A stretch of DNA of 22,839 nt from an uncultured Actinomycetes bacterium (GTDB taxonomy: Bacteria; Actinomycetota; Actinomycetes; S36-B12). Both the position numbers and the translations under genes were made by a program. The stretch lies in the NCBI GenBank assembly GCA_937902285.1, contig CALGTB010000341.1, forward strand, positions 1 through 22,839, given 5' to 3'. Position 1 is the stretch's first letter. Each line of letters opens with the position of its first letter. The notes beneath the pieces were generated by a model. The model had not been told where the DNA came from. It made no database searches and saw only the letters and a program-made list of their open reading frames with translations. Positions 14,950 through 22,580 of the stretch are shown in pieces.

Positions 14950-16464
14950 ATGACCACCGACGACCTGACCACCCTGTCCCAGCGCGCCCTCGCCGCCTGC
15001 GGCGTCGATCCGGCAACGGTGAGCGGCCTGGGCCTGCGGGCCCGCTCCCCCATCGATGGCGCCGATCTCCTCGAGGTCGCTGCGGCGGACCCGCAGCAGG
15101 TCCAGTCCACGATCGAGCGCGCCCATGCCGCCTTCCTCAGCTGGCGGAGCGTGCCGGCACCGCAGCGCGGCGCCCTGGTCAAGGCGTACGGCCGGCTCCT
15201 GGAGCAGCACAAGGAGGACCTCGGGGTGCTCGTCACAGTCGAGGTGGGCAAGATCCCGTCGGAGGCGCTGGGCGAGATCCAGGAGATGATCGACATCTGC
15301 GACTTCGCCGTCGGACTGTCGCGCCAGCTCGAGGGCCGCACGATGCCGTCGGAGCGACCGGGCCACCGCCTCATGGAGACGTGGCACCCGCGTGGAGTGG
15401 TGACCGTCATCTCCGCCTTCAACTTCCCGGCCGCGGTCTGGGCCTGGAACACGATGATCGCGCTCGTGTGCGGCGACACGGTGATCTGGAAGCCGTCCGA
15501 GCTGACTCCGCTGACCTCGCTGGCCTGCTCGGCGCTCCTCGACCAGGCCATCGAGGCCGCCGGAGTGCCGGCCGACGTGCACCAGCTCGTCGTCACCGAC
15601 CGCGAGTCCGCTGCCGCCCTCGTCGACAGCCCTCTCGTCGCCGTGGTGAGCGCCACGGGCTCCGAGCGGATGGGCGCCGAGCTGGCGCCCCGCGTCGCAG
15701 CCCGCTTCGGACACTCGATCCTCGAGCTCGGAGGCAACAACGCCGCGATCGTGGCACCGTCCGCCGACCTCGAGCTCGCGGTGCGGGGGATCGTCTTCGC
15801 GGCGGCGGGCACGGCGGGACAGCGCTGCACCTCGCTGCGCCGCGTCATCGCGCACGAGTCCATCGCCGACGACCTCGTGCGCCGGCTCAGCGCCGTCTAC
15901 GAGCGCCTCGCCATCGGCGATCCGCGCGAGCCGGGCGTCCTCGTCGGCCCCCTCATCCATGCGGGTGCCTTCGACGCGATGCAGGAGGCGCTGCGCCAGG
16001 CCCAGGCCGACGGGGGCACGCTCATCGTGGGGGGCGACCGCCAGTCCACCGGCTCACCCGACGCCTACTACGTGCGGCCCGCCATCGTGCGGATGCCGGA
16101 GCAGACCGCCATCGTGCGTCGCGAGACGTTCGCCCCGCTGCTGTACGTCCTCACCTACCGCGACCTCGACGAGGCGATCGCCCTCCAGAACGGGGTCCCG
16201 CAGGGCCTGTCGTCGAGCATCTTCACCCTCGACCAGCGGGAGGCGGAGCTCTTCATGTCGTCGGCCGGGTCCGACTGCGGGATCGTCAACGTGAACATCG
16301 GAACCTCGGGAGCGGAGATCGGCGGAGCCTTCGGGGGCGAGAAGAGCACGGGGGGCGGGCGCGAGTCGGGGTCGGATGCCTGGCGCGGGTACATGAGGCG
16401 CGCCACCAACACCATCAACTACTCGCACGACCTGCCGCTCGCGCAGGGCGTCAGCTTCGCATGA
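14950..16464 (+). CDS. amaB: ALDH7-type aldehyde dehydrogenase, probable piperidine-6-carboxylate (alpha-aminoadipate semialdehyde) dehydrogenase
   Basis: A 504-residue NAD(P)-dependent aldehyde dehydrogenase of standard length. Asn158 (FNFP), Glu259 (LELGGNN) and nucleophile Cys293 (GQRCTSL) are all present. The C-terminal stretch (SDCGIVNVNI, TSGAEIGGAFGGEK, GGGRESGSDAW, YMRRATNTINYS, DLPLAQG) is the signature of the ALDH7A1/AmaB branch, which oxidises alpha-aminoadipate semialdehyde (in equilibrium with piperidine-6-carboxylate) in lysine and pipecolate breakdown. Its stop overlaps the start of a FAD oxidoreductase gene, recalling the amaB-amaA pair of Pseudomonas putida. Family assignment is strong; the physiological substrate is inferred. 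In M. tuberculosis no such gene lies between pknL and aroG. Confidence 0.88.
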   Translation: MTTDDLTTLSQRALAACGVDPATVSGLGLRARSPIDGADLLEVAAADPQQVQSTIERAHAAFLSWRSVPAPQRGALVKAYGRLLEQHKEDLGVLVTVEVGKIPSEALGEIQEMIDICDFAVGLSRQLEGRTMPSERPGHRLMETWHPRGVVTVISAFNFPAAVWAWNTMIALVCGDTVIWKPSELTPLTSLACSALLDQAIEAAGVPADVHQLVVTDRESAAALVDSPLVAVVSATGSERMGAELAPRVAARFGHSILELGGNNAAIVAPSADLELAVRGIVFAAAGTAGQRCTSLRRVIAHESIADDLVRRLSAVYERLAIGDPREPGVLVGPLIHAGAFDAMQEALRQAQADGGTLIVGGDRQSTGSPDAYYVRPAIVRMPEQTAIVRRETFAPLLYVLTYRDLDEAIALQNGVPQGLSSSIFTLDQREAELFMSSAGSDCGIVNVNIGTSGAEIGGAFGGEKSTGGGRESGSDAWRGYMRRATNTINYSHDLPLAQGVSFA

Positions 16465-17645
16465 CCGCAGCCGCCCACGGTGGCCTGCCCGCCGAGGCCG
16501 AGGTCGTGATCATCGGTGGCGGTGTGATGGGCACCTCCATCGCGTTCCACCTGGCCGAGGCCGGCGTGACCGACGTGCTGCTGCTTGAGCGCGCCCAGCT
16601 CGGCAGCGGCTCGACGTGCAAGGCGGCGGGCGGCGTGCGGGCGCAGTTCTCCGACCCGGTCAACATCGCCCTCGGCGCCCGGAGCCTGCTGGCGTTCGAG
16701 CAGTTCGCCGAGCGTCCCGGCCAGGTCATCGACCTCCACCAGGTGGGCTACCTGTTCCTCCTCACCGATCCCGCCGGCGTGGCCGCCTACACGGCGTCCG
16801 CCGAGCTCCAGAACAGCATGGGCGTGCCGACCCGGATGATCACGGCGCAGGAGGCCCGCGACCTCGCGCCGGGGGTGGTGACCGACGACGTCCTGGCAGC
16901 CTCGTTCCACCCCCGCGACGGCTACTGCAGCCCCGAGTCCGTCGTGCTGGGCTACGCCACCGGAGCCCGCCGGCTGGGCGCATCGATCCGCACCGGCGTG
17001 ACCGTGACCGGCATCGACACCGCCGGGTCGACCGTCACGGCGGTCACCACCGACGCCGGGGTGGTGCGCACCGGCGCGGTCGTGTGCGCCGCGGGTCCGT
17101 GGTCAGCGGCCGTCGGCGCGATGGGCGGCGTGGACCTGCCGGTGCAGCCCCTGCGTCGACAGATCCTCATCACCGAGCCGATCAGCGACGACCTGCTCGC
17201 CAGCCTGCCCCCGTCCATGCCGATGACGATCGATGCGGCGTCGACCTTCTACCTGCATCGCGAGGGACCGGCCGTGCTCCTCGGCATGTCGTACCAGGAC
17301 GAGGAGCCGGGGTTCCACCTCGACTACAGCGATGCGTGGCTGCCCGCCCTCATGGAGGCGATCGAGCGCCGATGCCCGGCGCTGCTCGACGTGGGCATCG
17401 CCCATCGCTGGTCGGGTCTCTACGAGGTCACCCCTGACCACAACGCGCTCATCGGCGAGGCTCCCGACGTCGCCCGGTTCCTCTACGCGACCGGGTTCTC
17501 GGGCCACGGATTCCTCCAGGGCCCGGCCGTGGGCGAGGTCATCCGCGACCTGTACCTAGGGCGCCCGCCTGTCGTCGACGTGACACCGCTGTCGGCCAGC
17601 AGGTTCGTGAACGGCGGGCATCGGGGAGAGGTCAACATCGTCTGA
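16461..17645 (+). CDS. FAD-dependent amine oxidoreductase (DAO/sarcosine oxidase beta-like; possible pipecolate oxidase)
   Basis: A 394-residue DAO-family flavoprotein. The dinucleotide motif GGGVMG is at residues 19-24, followed by an acidic strand-2 end (LLLER) and GSGSTCKAAGGVRAQF, typical of the sarcosine oxidase-beta/proline dehydrogenase-beta group. The C-terminal substrate/FAD region includes GLYEVTPDHNALIG and ATGFSGHGFLQGPAVGE. Such enzymes oxidise secondary or alpha amines to imines. Its ATGA overlap with the ALDH7 gene suggests that it makes the imine/semialdehyde used by that enzyme; L-pipecolate to piperidine-6-carboxylate, as done by AmaA, is the best guess. Sarcosine, proline derivatives or a D-amino acid remain possible. 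No covalent-flavin cysteine could be assigned with confidence. Confidence 0.82.
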   Translation: MTAAAHGGLPAEAEVVIIGGGVMGTSIAFHLAEAGVTDVLLLERAQLGSGSTCKAAGGVRAQFSDPVNIALGARSLLAFEQFAERPGQVIDLHQVGYLFLLTDPAGVAAYTASAELQNSMGVPTRMITAQEARDLAPGVVTDDVLAASFHPRDGYCSPESVVLGYATGARRLGASIRTGVTVTGIDTAGSTVTAVTTDAGVVRTGAVVCAAGPWSAAVGAMGGVDLPVQPLRRQILITEPISDDLLASLPPSMPMTIDAASTFYLHREGPAVLLGMSYQDEEPGFHLDYSDAWLPALMEAIERRCPALLDVGIAHRWSGLYEVTPDHNALIGEAPDVARFLYATGFSGHGFLQGPAVGEVIRDLYLGRPPVVDVTPLSASRFVNGGHRGEVNIV

Positions 17646-17706
17646 CCGGACTCCTCATGGTGCCTTCCGGACGGCGACGGGGATACCGTGGCAGGAGGCC
17701 GCGCAT

Positions 17707-17714
17707 GGAGGAGG
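17707..17714 (+). promoter_or_regulatory. Strong ribosome-binding site (GGAGGAGG) of the GGDEF gene
   Basis: GGAGGAGG lies 4 nt before the GTG at 17719 and fixes that start. This is one of the few genes in the window with a clear leader and Shine-Dalgarno sequence. The 73-bp gap upstream (17646-17718) shows no clear promoter or terminator. Confidence 0.7.
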
Positions 17715-17718
17715 CACC

Positions 17719-19416
17719 GTGACACGCGACGACGCTGTCGACCTCGCCGTCGTGCTCGAGAACGTGGCCGACGTCATCATCCGCTACCGCACCGACGGCA
17801 CGGTCCTGTGGGCATCGCCCTCCCTCGTGGACGCCTTCGGCTACGACCCCGACGAGGTCGTCGGCACGATGCTGCACCTGGCGACCGACGAGGATGCCGA
17901 ACGCGCCAGGGCTGCCATGCTGCAGCTCATCGCCGACCATGCCGACGTCGGCTCGGTGCGCTATCGCGCACGGCATGCCAGCGGATCGACCCGCTGGATC
18001 GACTCCCACATCCGCATCCTGTGGGCCGAGGACGGCACGGTGTCGTCGACGGTCGCCACGCTGCGGGACGTCACGCGGGAGGTGGAGGACCACGAGATCC
18101 TCCGGGCGACCCTCGACTCCCAGATCGACCCGCACGTGCGGATCACGGCCGTCCGCGACGGGCACGGTTCGGTCATCGACTTCACGTTCGCGGACGCCAA
18201 CCCGGCCGCCTGCGCCTACCTTGGCGTCACCGCCGAGGACCTTCTTCACAGGAGCGCCTCGAGTGACTGGGCCGGCGAGGCCGCCGACACGTTCCGACGG
18301 TGGTGCACCACCGTCCTGGAGACCGGCGAGCCGCTGATCGTCGACGGCGCGGAGCTGACCAACGTGCTGACCTCGCGTGCCTCGCGCTTCGACGTTCGTG
18401 CCGTCAAGGTCGAGGACTCGGTGAGCCTGACCTGGCGGGATGCCACCCCGCTCTACGCGGCGGTGGACGAGCTCCGCGAGGCCGTCCGCCAGGCCCGTCT
18501 CTCCGAGCGGCGGTTCCGGCTGGCCATGGAGTCCAGCCCGATCGGCCTGGCCGTCGTCGACCTCGAGCGCCGCATCGCCGTGGCCAACCCCGCACTGCTG
18601 CGGCTTCTCGACTGCGACAGCGACTGGCTGATCGGCCGCCGGATCGCCGACCTGCTGAACCCTGCCGATGCCGAACTCGATGAGCGCATGCGTGAGCGGG
18701 CGCTGGCCGACCCCCACCGGCACGAGGTGGCCGAGAAGCGACTCGTGCGGCCGGACGGGCGCGAGGCGTGGGTCGAGCACTCGATCGGGGTGGTGCGCGA
18801 CGAGGACGGCACGCCGACGTCGTTCGTCTCCCAGTTCGTCGACATCGATGCGGCGCACGCCGCCCGCGAGCTGCTCAAGTACCAGGCCACGCACGACAGC
18901 CTGACGCGACTGGTCAACCGCCATGAGCTGCGCACCCTGCTGGCCGGCGCGCTCACCAGATCGACGGACCCCGCGGACCGGGTCGGCGTGCTCTACCTCG
19001 ACCTCGACAACCTCAAGGCGGTCAACGACACGTTCGGGCACGGCGTGGGCGACGCCCTGCTCGTGGAGGTCGCCTCGCGCATCTCGCGCCAGGTGCGCGG
19101 CACCGACATCGTCGCCCGCGTGGGCGGCGACGAGTTCGTGGTGGTCCTGCCCACGCTGCACACCATCGACGACGCGGAGGTGATCTCCGCCAAGATCCTC
19201 CAGACCTTCGTCGTGCCGTGCCGGGTCGCGGGGCACACCGTGCAGAGCTCGATCAGCATCGGCGTCACGATCGCCTGCCTCGGCGAGGACCCGGCTGCCA
19301 CGCTGGCCCGGGCCGACGACGCCCTCTACGCCGCGAAGAACGCCGGCAAGGCCCGATCGGTCACGTACGACGCCGACCTGCATGCCCGCGGCTCCCACCC
19401 CTCCCGCGAGCGGTGA
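17719..19416 (+). CDS. PAS-PAS-PAS-GGDEF diguanylate cyclase
   Basis: A 565-residue cytoplasmic sensor protein without transmembrane segments. Three PAS-like domains occupy about residues 5-120, 125-250 and 265-390: the first has IIRYRTDGTVLWASPS, the third MESSPIGLAVVDLERRIAVANP. A short helix leads into the GGDEF domain (about 395-555), with THDSLTRLVNRHEL, YLDLDNLKAVNDTFGH and the intact active-site loop GGDEF at 469-473. An RxxD inhibitory site (Arg460-Asp463) lies at the usual spacing before the loop, so product feedback by c-di-GMP is predicted. There is no EAL domain. The protein should make c-di-GMP in response to a small ligand, redox or light cue read by a PAS domain; the cue is unknown. 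Its last codons form part of a long hairpin. Confidence 0.93.
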   Translation: MTRDDAVDLAVVLENVADVIIRYRTDGTVLWASPSLVDAFGYDPDEVVGTMLHLATDEDAERARAAMLQLIADHADVGSVRYRARHASGSTRWIDSHIRILWAEDGTVSSTVATLRDVTREVEDHEILRATLDSQIDPHVRITAVRDGHGSVIDFTFADANPAACAYLGVTAEDLLHRSASSDWAGEAADTFRRWCTTVLETGEPLIVDGAELTNVLTSRASRFDVRAVKVEDSVSLTWRDATPLYAAVDELREAVRQARLSERRFRLAMESSPIGLAVVDLERRIAVANPALLRLLDCDSDWLIGRRIADLLNPADAELDERMRERALADPHRHEVAEKRLVRPDGREAWVEHSIGVVRDEDGTPTSFVSQFVDIDAAHAARELLKYQATHDSLTRLVNRHELRTLLAGALTRSTDPADRVGVLYLDLDNLKAVNDTFGHGVGDALLVEVASRISRQVRGTDIVARVGGDEFVVVLPTLHTIDDAEVISAKILQTFVVPCRVAGHTVQSSISIGVTIACLGEDPAATLARADDALYAAKNAGKARSVTYDADLHARGSHPSRER

Positions 19417-19464
19417 GCTGTCGCCCGTCCGCAACGCGTCGAACGGGCGACAGTTCACCGCTCG
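19407..19464. terminator. Long hairpin between convergent genes, probable bidirectional terminator
   Basis: A 22-bp inverted repeat (19407-19428 and 19443-19464) with a single G-T wobble (19417/19454) and a 14-nt loop. The left arm includes the last two codons and stop of the GGDEF gene; the right arm ends 18 bp before the repair gene's stop. It has no U-tract, as is common for actinobacterial terminators. Confidence 0.75.
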
Positions 19465-19482
19465 GCGGAGGAACGGGCGAGG

Positions 19483-20019
19483 TCAGAGCAGGACGCCCTC
19501 GTGCTCCAGCAGGGCCACCTTGATGTCCAGGCCGTACCCGTAGCCCCCGAGTCCGTTCGACGCCACGACGCGGTGGCAGGGGATGAACGGCGCCACGAGG
19601 TTCGACGAGCAGACGGTGCCGGCCGCGCGGGCCGCGCGCGGCCTGCCGGCCCGGCGCGCCAGGCCGGCGTACGTGTCGACGCTGCCCGCCCGGATGGTGC
19701 GCATCGCGATCCAGGCCTGCTGCTGGAACGGCCCGCCCGGCTGGCTGACCGAGACCTCCTCGAGCGCATCGAGGTCGCCGTCGCCGTAGCGGCGCAGCAC
19801 GTCGCGGATGAACGGGACCGGGCTGCGCGGGTGCACCTCGCGGCCGACTCCGGGCAGCCGCTCGAGGGCGTCGTCGAGGTCGACGAAGGTGCTGGCGACG
19901 ACCGCTCCGTACTCGGCCGGACCGCGGTCGCCCATCGCATGGGGGTCGACGACCACGACGACGGTTCCCGCCGGCGTGGGGTACGAGGCGGCCAGCAGGG
20001 CCCCGGCTGACGCCGCCAT
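19483..20019 (-). CDS. ogt: Methylated-DNA--protein-cysteine methyltransferase
   Basis: A 178-residue suicide repair enzyme that removes alkyl groups from O6-alkylguanine by transfer to its own cysteine. The active-site motif IPCHRVV is present with nucleophile Cys148. The DNA-binding helix-turn-helix (QQQAWIAMRTI, TYAGLARRAGRPRAARAAGTVCSSN) carries the conserved arginine finger and the Tyr-containing turn. After the active site, GLGGYGYG and ALLEHEG follow the family pattern. The ATG at 20019 gives a normal Ogt-length protein; a GTG at 20022 is directly adjacent. The 25-bp gap after aroG suggests read-through from that gene. Ogt and the similar AdaB-type proteins cannot be separated with certainty. 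Confidence 0.92.
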   Translation of the reverse strand: MAASAGALLAASYPTPAGTVVVVVDPHAMGDRGPAEYGAVVASTFVDLDDALERLPGVGREVHPRSPVPFIRDVLRRYGDGDLDALEEVSVSQPGGPFQQQAWIAMRTIRAGSVDTYAGLARRAGRPRAARAAGTVCSSNLVAPFIPCHRVVASNGLGGYGYGLDIKVALLEHEGVLL

Positions 20020-20044
20020 CACCGACCGGGTGCCATGGTGCCGG

Positions 20045-21373
20045 CTATCGCGTGAGCAGCATGTCGGCGACGAGGAAGGCCAGCTCGAGGCTCTGCTCCC
20101 GGTTGAGGCGCGGGTCGCAGGCCGTCTCGTAGCGGTCGCCGAGATTGCCCTCGAGCACCCCGCCCGTCCCGCCGACGCACTCGGTGACGTCGTCGCCGGT
20201 GAGCTCGATGTGCAGGCCGCCGGGGATCGTGCCGAGGTCGCGGTGCACCTCGAAGAACCCCTCCACCTCGTCGACGATGTCGTCGAAGGATCGCGTCTTG
20301 TGGCCGCTGGCCGCCTCGCGGGTGTTGCCGTGCATGGGGTCGCACACCCAGACCACCGGCACCCCGCACGCGTCGACCTTCTGCACGATGCTGGGAAGCA
20401 CATCGCGGACGCGGCCCGCCCCCATGCGCGTGATGAGCGTGAGCCGGCCCGGGACCCGGTCCGGGTTCAGGATCTCGCACAGCTGGACGACCTCGTCCGG
20501 CGAGGCCGTCGGGCCGATCTTGACGCCGATCGGGTTGCGGATGGTGGAGGCGAAGTGCACGTGCGCGCCATCGAGCTGGCGGGTGCGCTCCCCGATCCAC
20601 AGGAAGTGGCCCGACACGTCGTACGGAAGGCCGGTGCGGGAGTCGATGCGCGTGAGGGCGCGCTCGTAGTCGATCGAGAGGGCCTCGTGGGCGGCGTAGA
20701 ACTCCACCCGCTGCAGCTCCTCCGGATCTGCACCGATCGCCCGCATGAACGCCAGCGCACGATCGAGGTCACCCGCCATGGCCTCGTAGCGCTGCCCGGC
20801 CACGGAGTCGCGGACGAAGTCCTGGTTCCAGGCGTGCACCTGTCGCAGGTCGGCGTAGCCGCCCTGCGTGAACGCCCGGACGAGGTTGAGCGCGGCGCTC
20901 GAGGCGTTGTAGGCACGGACCAGCCGCTGGGGATCAGGCCGGCGCACGGCCGGGTCGAACGGCAGCGCGTTGACCGCGTCGCCCAGGTACGACGTGAGCT
21001 CGACCCCGTTGCGGTTCTCGATCGGGTTGCTGCGCGGCTTGAAGTACTGCCCCGCGAGCCGGCCGACCTTGACCACGGGCAGCGAGGCCGCGTAGGTCAG
21101 GACGACGGACATCTGCAGCACCGTCTTCAGGCGCGCCCGGATCGACTCGGCGTTGTTGGCGGCGAAGGTCTCGGCGCAGTCGCCGCCCATGAGGACGAAG
21201 GCCTTGCCCTGCGACGCGTCGGCGAGCCGCTGGGCGAGCAGGTCGCACTCGCCGGCGAACACGAGCGGTGGAAGCAGCGACAGCTCGTCCATCGCCGCCT
21301 GGAGTTCGGCGGCATCAGGCCACGGCGGCTGCTGGGCAGCAGGCAGGTCGGGCCAGACGATGGGTGCGGGCAT
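20045..21373 (-). CDS. aroG: Class II 3-deoxy-7-phosphoheptulonate (DAHP) synthase
   Basis: A 442-residue class II (plant-like) DAHP synthase, which condenses phosphoenolpyruvate and erythrose-4-phosphate to open the shikimate pathway. Family signatures are intact: GGDCAETFA, GQYFKPRS, SGHFLWIGERTRQLDGAH, NPIGVKIGP, DPMHGNT, SGHKTRSFDDI and GGLHIELTGDDVTECVGG. The latter holds metal- and substrate-binding residues. Its length is close to the M. tuberculosis enzyme, whose activity is tuned by aromatic amino acids and by chorismate mutase; the same control is possible here but cannot be seen. ATG 21373 is fixed by the leaderless TAACCT element. Position downstream of pknL matches aroG (Rv2178c) in mycobacteria. 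Confidence 0.95.
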   Translation of the reverse strand: MPAPIVWPDLPAAQQPPWPDAAELQAAMDELSLLPPLVFAGECDLLAQRLADASQGKAFVLMGGDCAETFAANNAESIRARLKTVLQMSVVLTYAASLPVVKVGRLAGQYFKPRSNPIENRNGVELTSYLGDAVNALPFDPAVRRPDPQRLVRAYNASSAALNLVRAFTQGGYADLRQVHAWNQDFVRDSVAGQRYEAMAGDLDRALAFMRAIGADPEELQRVEFYAAHEALSIDYERALTRIDSRTGLPYDVSGHFLWIGERTRQLDGAHVHFASTIRNPIGVKIGPTASPDEVVQLCEILNPDRVPGRLTLITRMGAGRVRDVLPSIVQKVDACGVPVVWVCDPMHGNTREAASGHKTRSFDDIVDEVEGFFEVHRDLGTIPGGLHIELTGDDVTECVGGTGGVLEGNLGDRYETACDPRLNREQSLELAFLVADMLLTR

Positions 21374-21379
21374 GCCACA

Positions 21380-21385
21380 AGGTTA
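21380..21385 (-). promoter_or_regulatory. -10 element (TAACCT) of a leaderless aroG promoter
   Basis: TAACCT on the minus strand is followed by 6 nt (TGTGGC) and the aroG ATG at 21373. No ribosome-binding site is present. It gives aroG, and probably ogt, a promoter separate from the upstream phosphofructokinase gene. Confidence 0.6.
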
Positions 21386-21417
21386 GGGCACGCCTCACGC
21401 GCCGCGGTCAGGGGTTT

Positions 21418-21433
21418 GGCGCCGGCGGGCGCC
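21418..21433 (-). terminator. Possible GC-rich terminator after the phosphofructokinase gene
   Basis: GGCGCC arms (21418-21423 and 21428-21433) around a 4-nt loop begin 7 bp past the phosphofructokinase stop. The stem is only 6 bp and no U-tract follows, so this is weak. Confidence 0.35.
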
Positions 21434-21439
21434 GCGCTC

Positions 21440-22465
21440 CTAGCCGAAGAACGCGGCCGCCTCCTCGTAGCGCGCCAGCGGCACCGTCTTCAGGACCCCG
21501 GTGGCCTCCTCGAGCGGGACGCGCACGATGTCGGTTCCCTGCAGGGCGACCATCGTCCCCCATGCCTGGTCCTTGACCGCGGCGATCGCATTGAGGCCGA
21601 ACCGCGTCGCGAGGACGCGGTCGAACGCGGTGGGCGTGCCGCCGCGCTGGATGTGGCCGAGCACCGTGGTGCGCGCCTCGTGACCGGTGCGGGCCTCGAT
21701 CTGCTGGGCCAGCCAGTCGCCGATGCCGGACAGCCGCACATGCCCGAAGGCGTCGAGCGTGGCGTCCTTCGTGATGAGGTCGCCGTCCTTGGGCAGGGCA
21801 CCCTCGGACACGCAGAGGATGGGGGCGTAGCTGGCGCCGAACCGTGACTCGACCCAGCCGATGACCTCGTCGAGGTCGAAGGGGACCTCGGGAATGAGGA
21901 TGCCGTTCGCGCCGCCCGCCATGCCGGAGTGCAGGGCGATCCATCCGGCGTGCCGGCCCATGACCTCGCAGATGAGGATCCGGTGATGCGACTCCGCTGT
22001 CGTGTGGAGGCGGTCGATGGCCTCGGTCGCGATGCCGACCGCGGTGTCGAAGCCGAAGGTGTAGTCGGTGGCGCTGAGATCGTTGTCGATCGTCTTCGGC
22101 ACGCCGACCACGTGGAAGCCGTGCTCGGTGAGCTTGGTGGCCACGCCGAGGGTGTCCTCGCCGCCGATGGCGACGAGGGCGTCGATCCCCATCTCCTGCA
22201 GGTTCTTCTCGATGCGCTCGATGCCGCCCTCGACCTTGATCGGGTTGGTGCGCGAGGACCCGAGGATGGTGCCGCCCCGGGGCAGGATGCCGCGCACGGA
22301 CGAGATGTCCAGGGGCATGGTGACGCCCTCGAGCGGGCCCTTCCAGCCGTCCCGGAACCCGACGAACTCGTAGCCGTACTCCGTCACGCCACGACGGACG
22401 ACAGCGCGGATGACCGCGTTGAGTCCTGGGCAGTCGCCGCCACCGGTGAGAACGCCAACGCGCAT
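21440..22465 (-). CDS. 6-phosphofructokinase, predicted pyrophosphate-dependent
   Basis: A 341-residue group III phosphofructokinase acting on fructose-6-phosphate. The phosphoryl-donor loop GGGDCPGLN is at residues 8-16, the catalytic TIDND at 125-129, and MGRHAGW with GGANGILIPE follows. Two residues decide the donor. Position 104 is Asp (GGEDT, 101-105) and position 124 is Lys (PKTIDND), using E. coli PfkA numbering, which coincides here. In known enzymes ATP forms have Gly104, whereas Asp104 with Lys124 marks PPi-dependent enzymes such as that of Amycolatopsis methanolica. The reaction would then be reversible. ATG 22465 has AAGGAG 10 nt upstream and a sigma-70-like promoter further out. 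It is divergent from glpK. Confidence 0.93.
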   Translation of the reverse strand: MRVGVLTGGGDCPGLNAVIRAVVRRGVTEYGYEFVGFRDGWKGPLEGVTMPLDISSVRGILPRGGTILGSSRTNPIKVEGGIERIEKNLQEMGIDALVAIGGEDTLGVATKLTEHGFHVVGVPKTIDNDLSATDYTFGFDTAVGIATEAIDRLHTTAESHHRILICEVMGRHAGWIALHSGMAGGANGILIPEVPFDLDEVIGWVESRFGASYAPILCVSEGALPKDGDLITKDATLDAFGHVRLSGIGDWLAQQIEARTGHEARTTVLGHIQRGGTPTAFDRVLATRFGLNAIAAVKDQAWGTMVALQGTDIVRVPLEEATGVLKTVPLARYEEAAAFFG

Positions 22466-22503
22466 GATTGCTGCACTCCTTCGACTGGGATTCCTTGACT
22501 CGT

Positions 22504-22532
22504 ACTGTAGCCATCCATGTAATCGCTGTCAT
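22504..22532 (-). promoter_or_regulatory. Sigma-70-like promoter of the phosphofructokinase gene (ATGACA-N17-TACAGT)
   Basis: On the minus strand, -35 ATGACA (22532-22527) and -10 TACAGT (22509-22504) are separated by an ideal 17 bp. Transcription should start near 22497, giving a leader of about 30 nt that contains the AAGGAG ribosome-binding site (22481-22476). Confidence 0.6.
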
Positions 22533-22568
22533 CACGACTGACCCGGCAATCCGCAGCAGGTCGGTGGC

Positions 22569-22574
22569 TAGGGT
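22569..22574 (+). promoter_or_regulatory. -10 element (TAGGGT) of a leaderless glpK promoter
   Basis: TAGGGT is followed by 6 nt (CGCCGC) and the ATG at 22581, with no ribosome-binding site. It matches the geometry of the idsA, NadR-like and aroG promoters. Confidence 0.55.
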
Positions 22575-22580
22575 CGCCGC

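Noticed and set aside
12918..15863. Very long open frame (981 codons) on the minus strand opposite pknL and the ALDH gene
   Set aside because: Its product is Arg/Gly/His-rich with no recognisable domain, and it lies antisense to two genes with intact catalytic motifs. It is a by-product of high-GC codon bias.
17646..17718. Short inverted repeats (CCGGA/TCCGG; GGTGCC/GGCACC) between the FAD oxidoreductase and GGDEF genes
   Set aside because: Arms of 5-6 bp with long spacing are expected by chance at this base composition; no promoter boxes with proper spacing were found.
17705..17722. Five-codon open frame (MEEAP) overlapping the GGDEF gene start
   Set aside because: Its ATG lies directly before the Shine-Dalgarno and has none of its own; most likely a chance result of the GGAGGAGG sequence.
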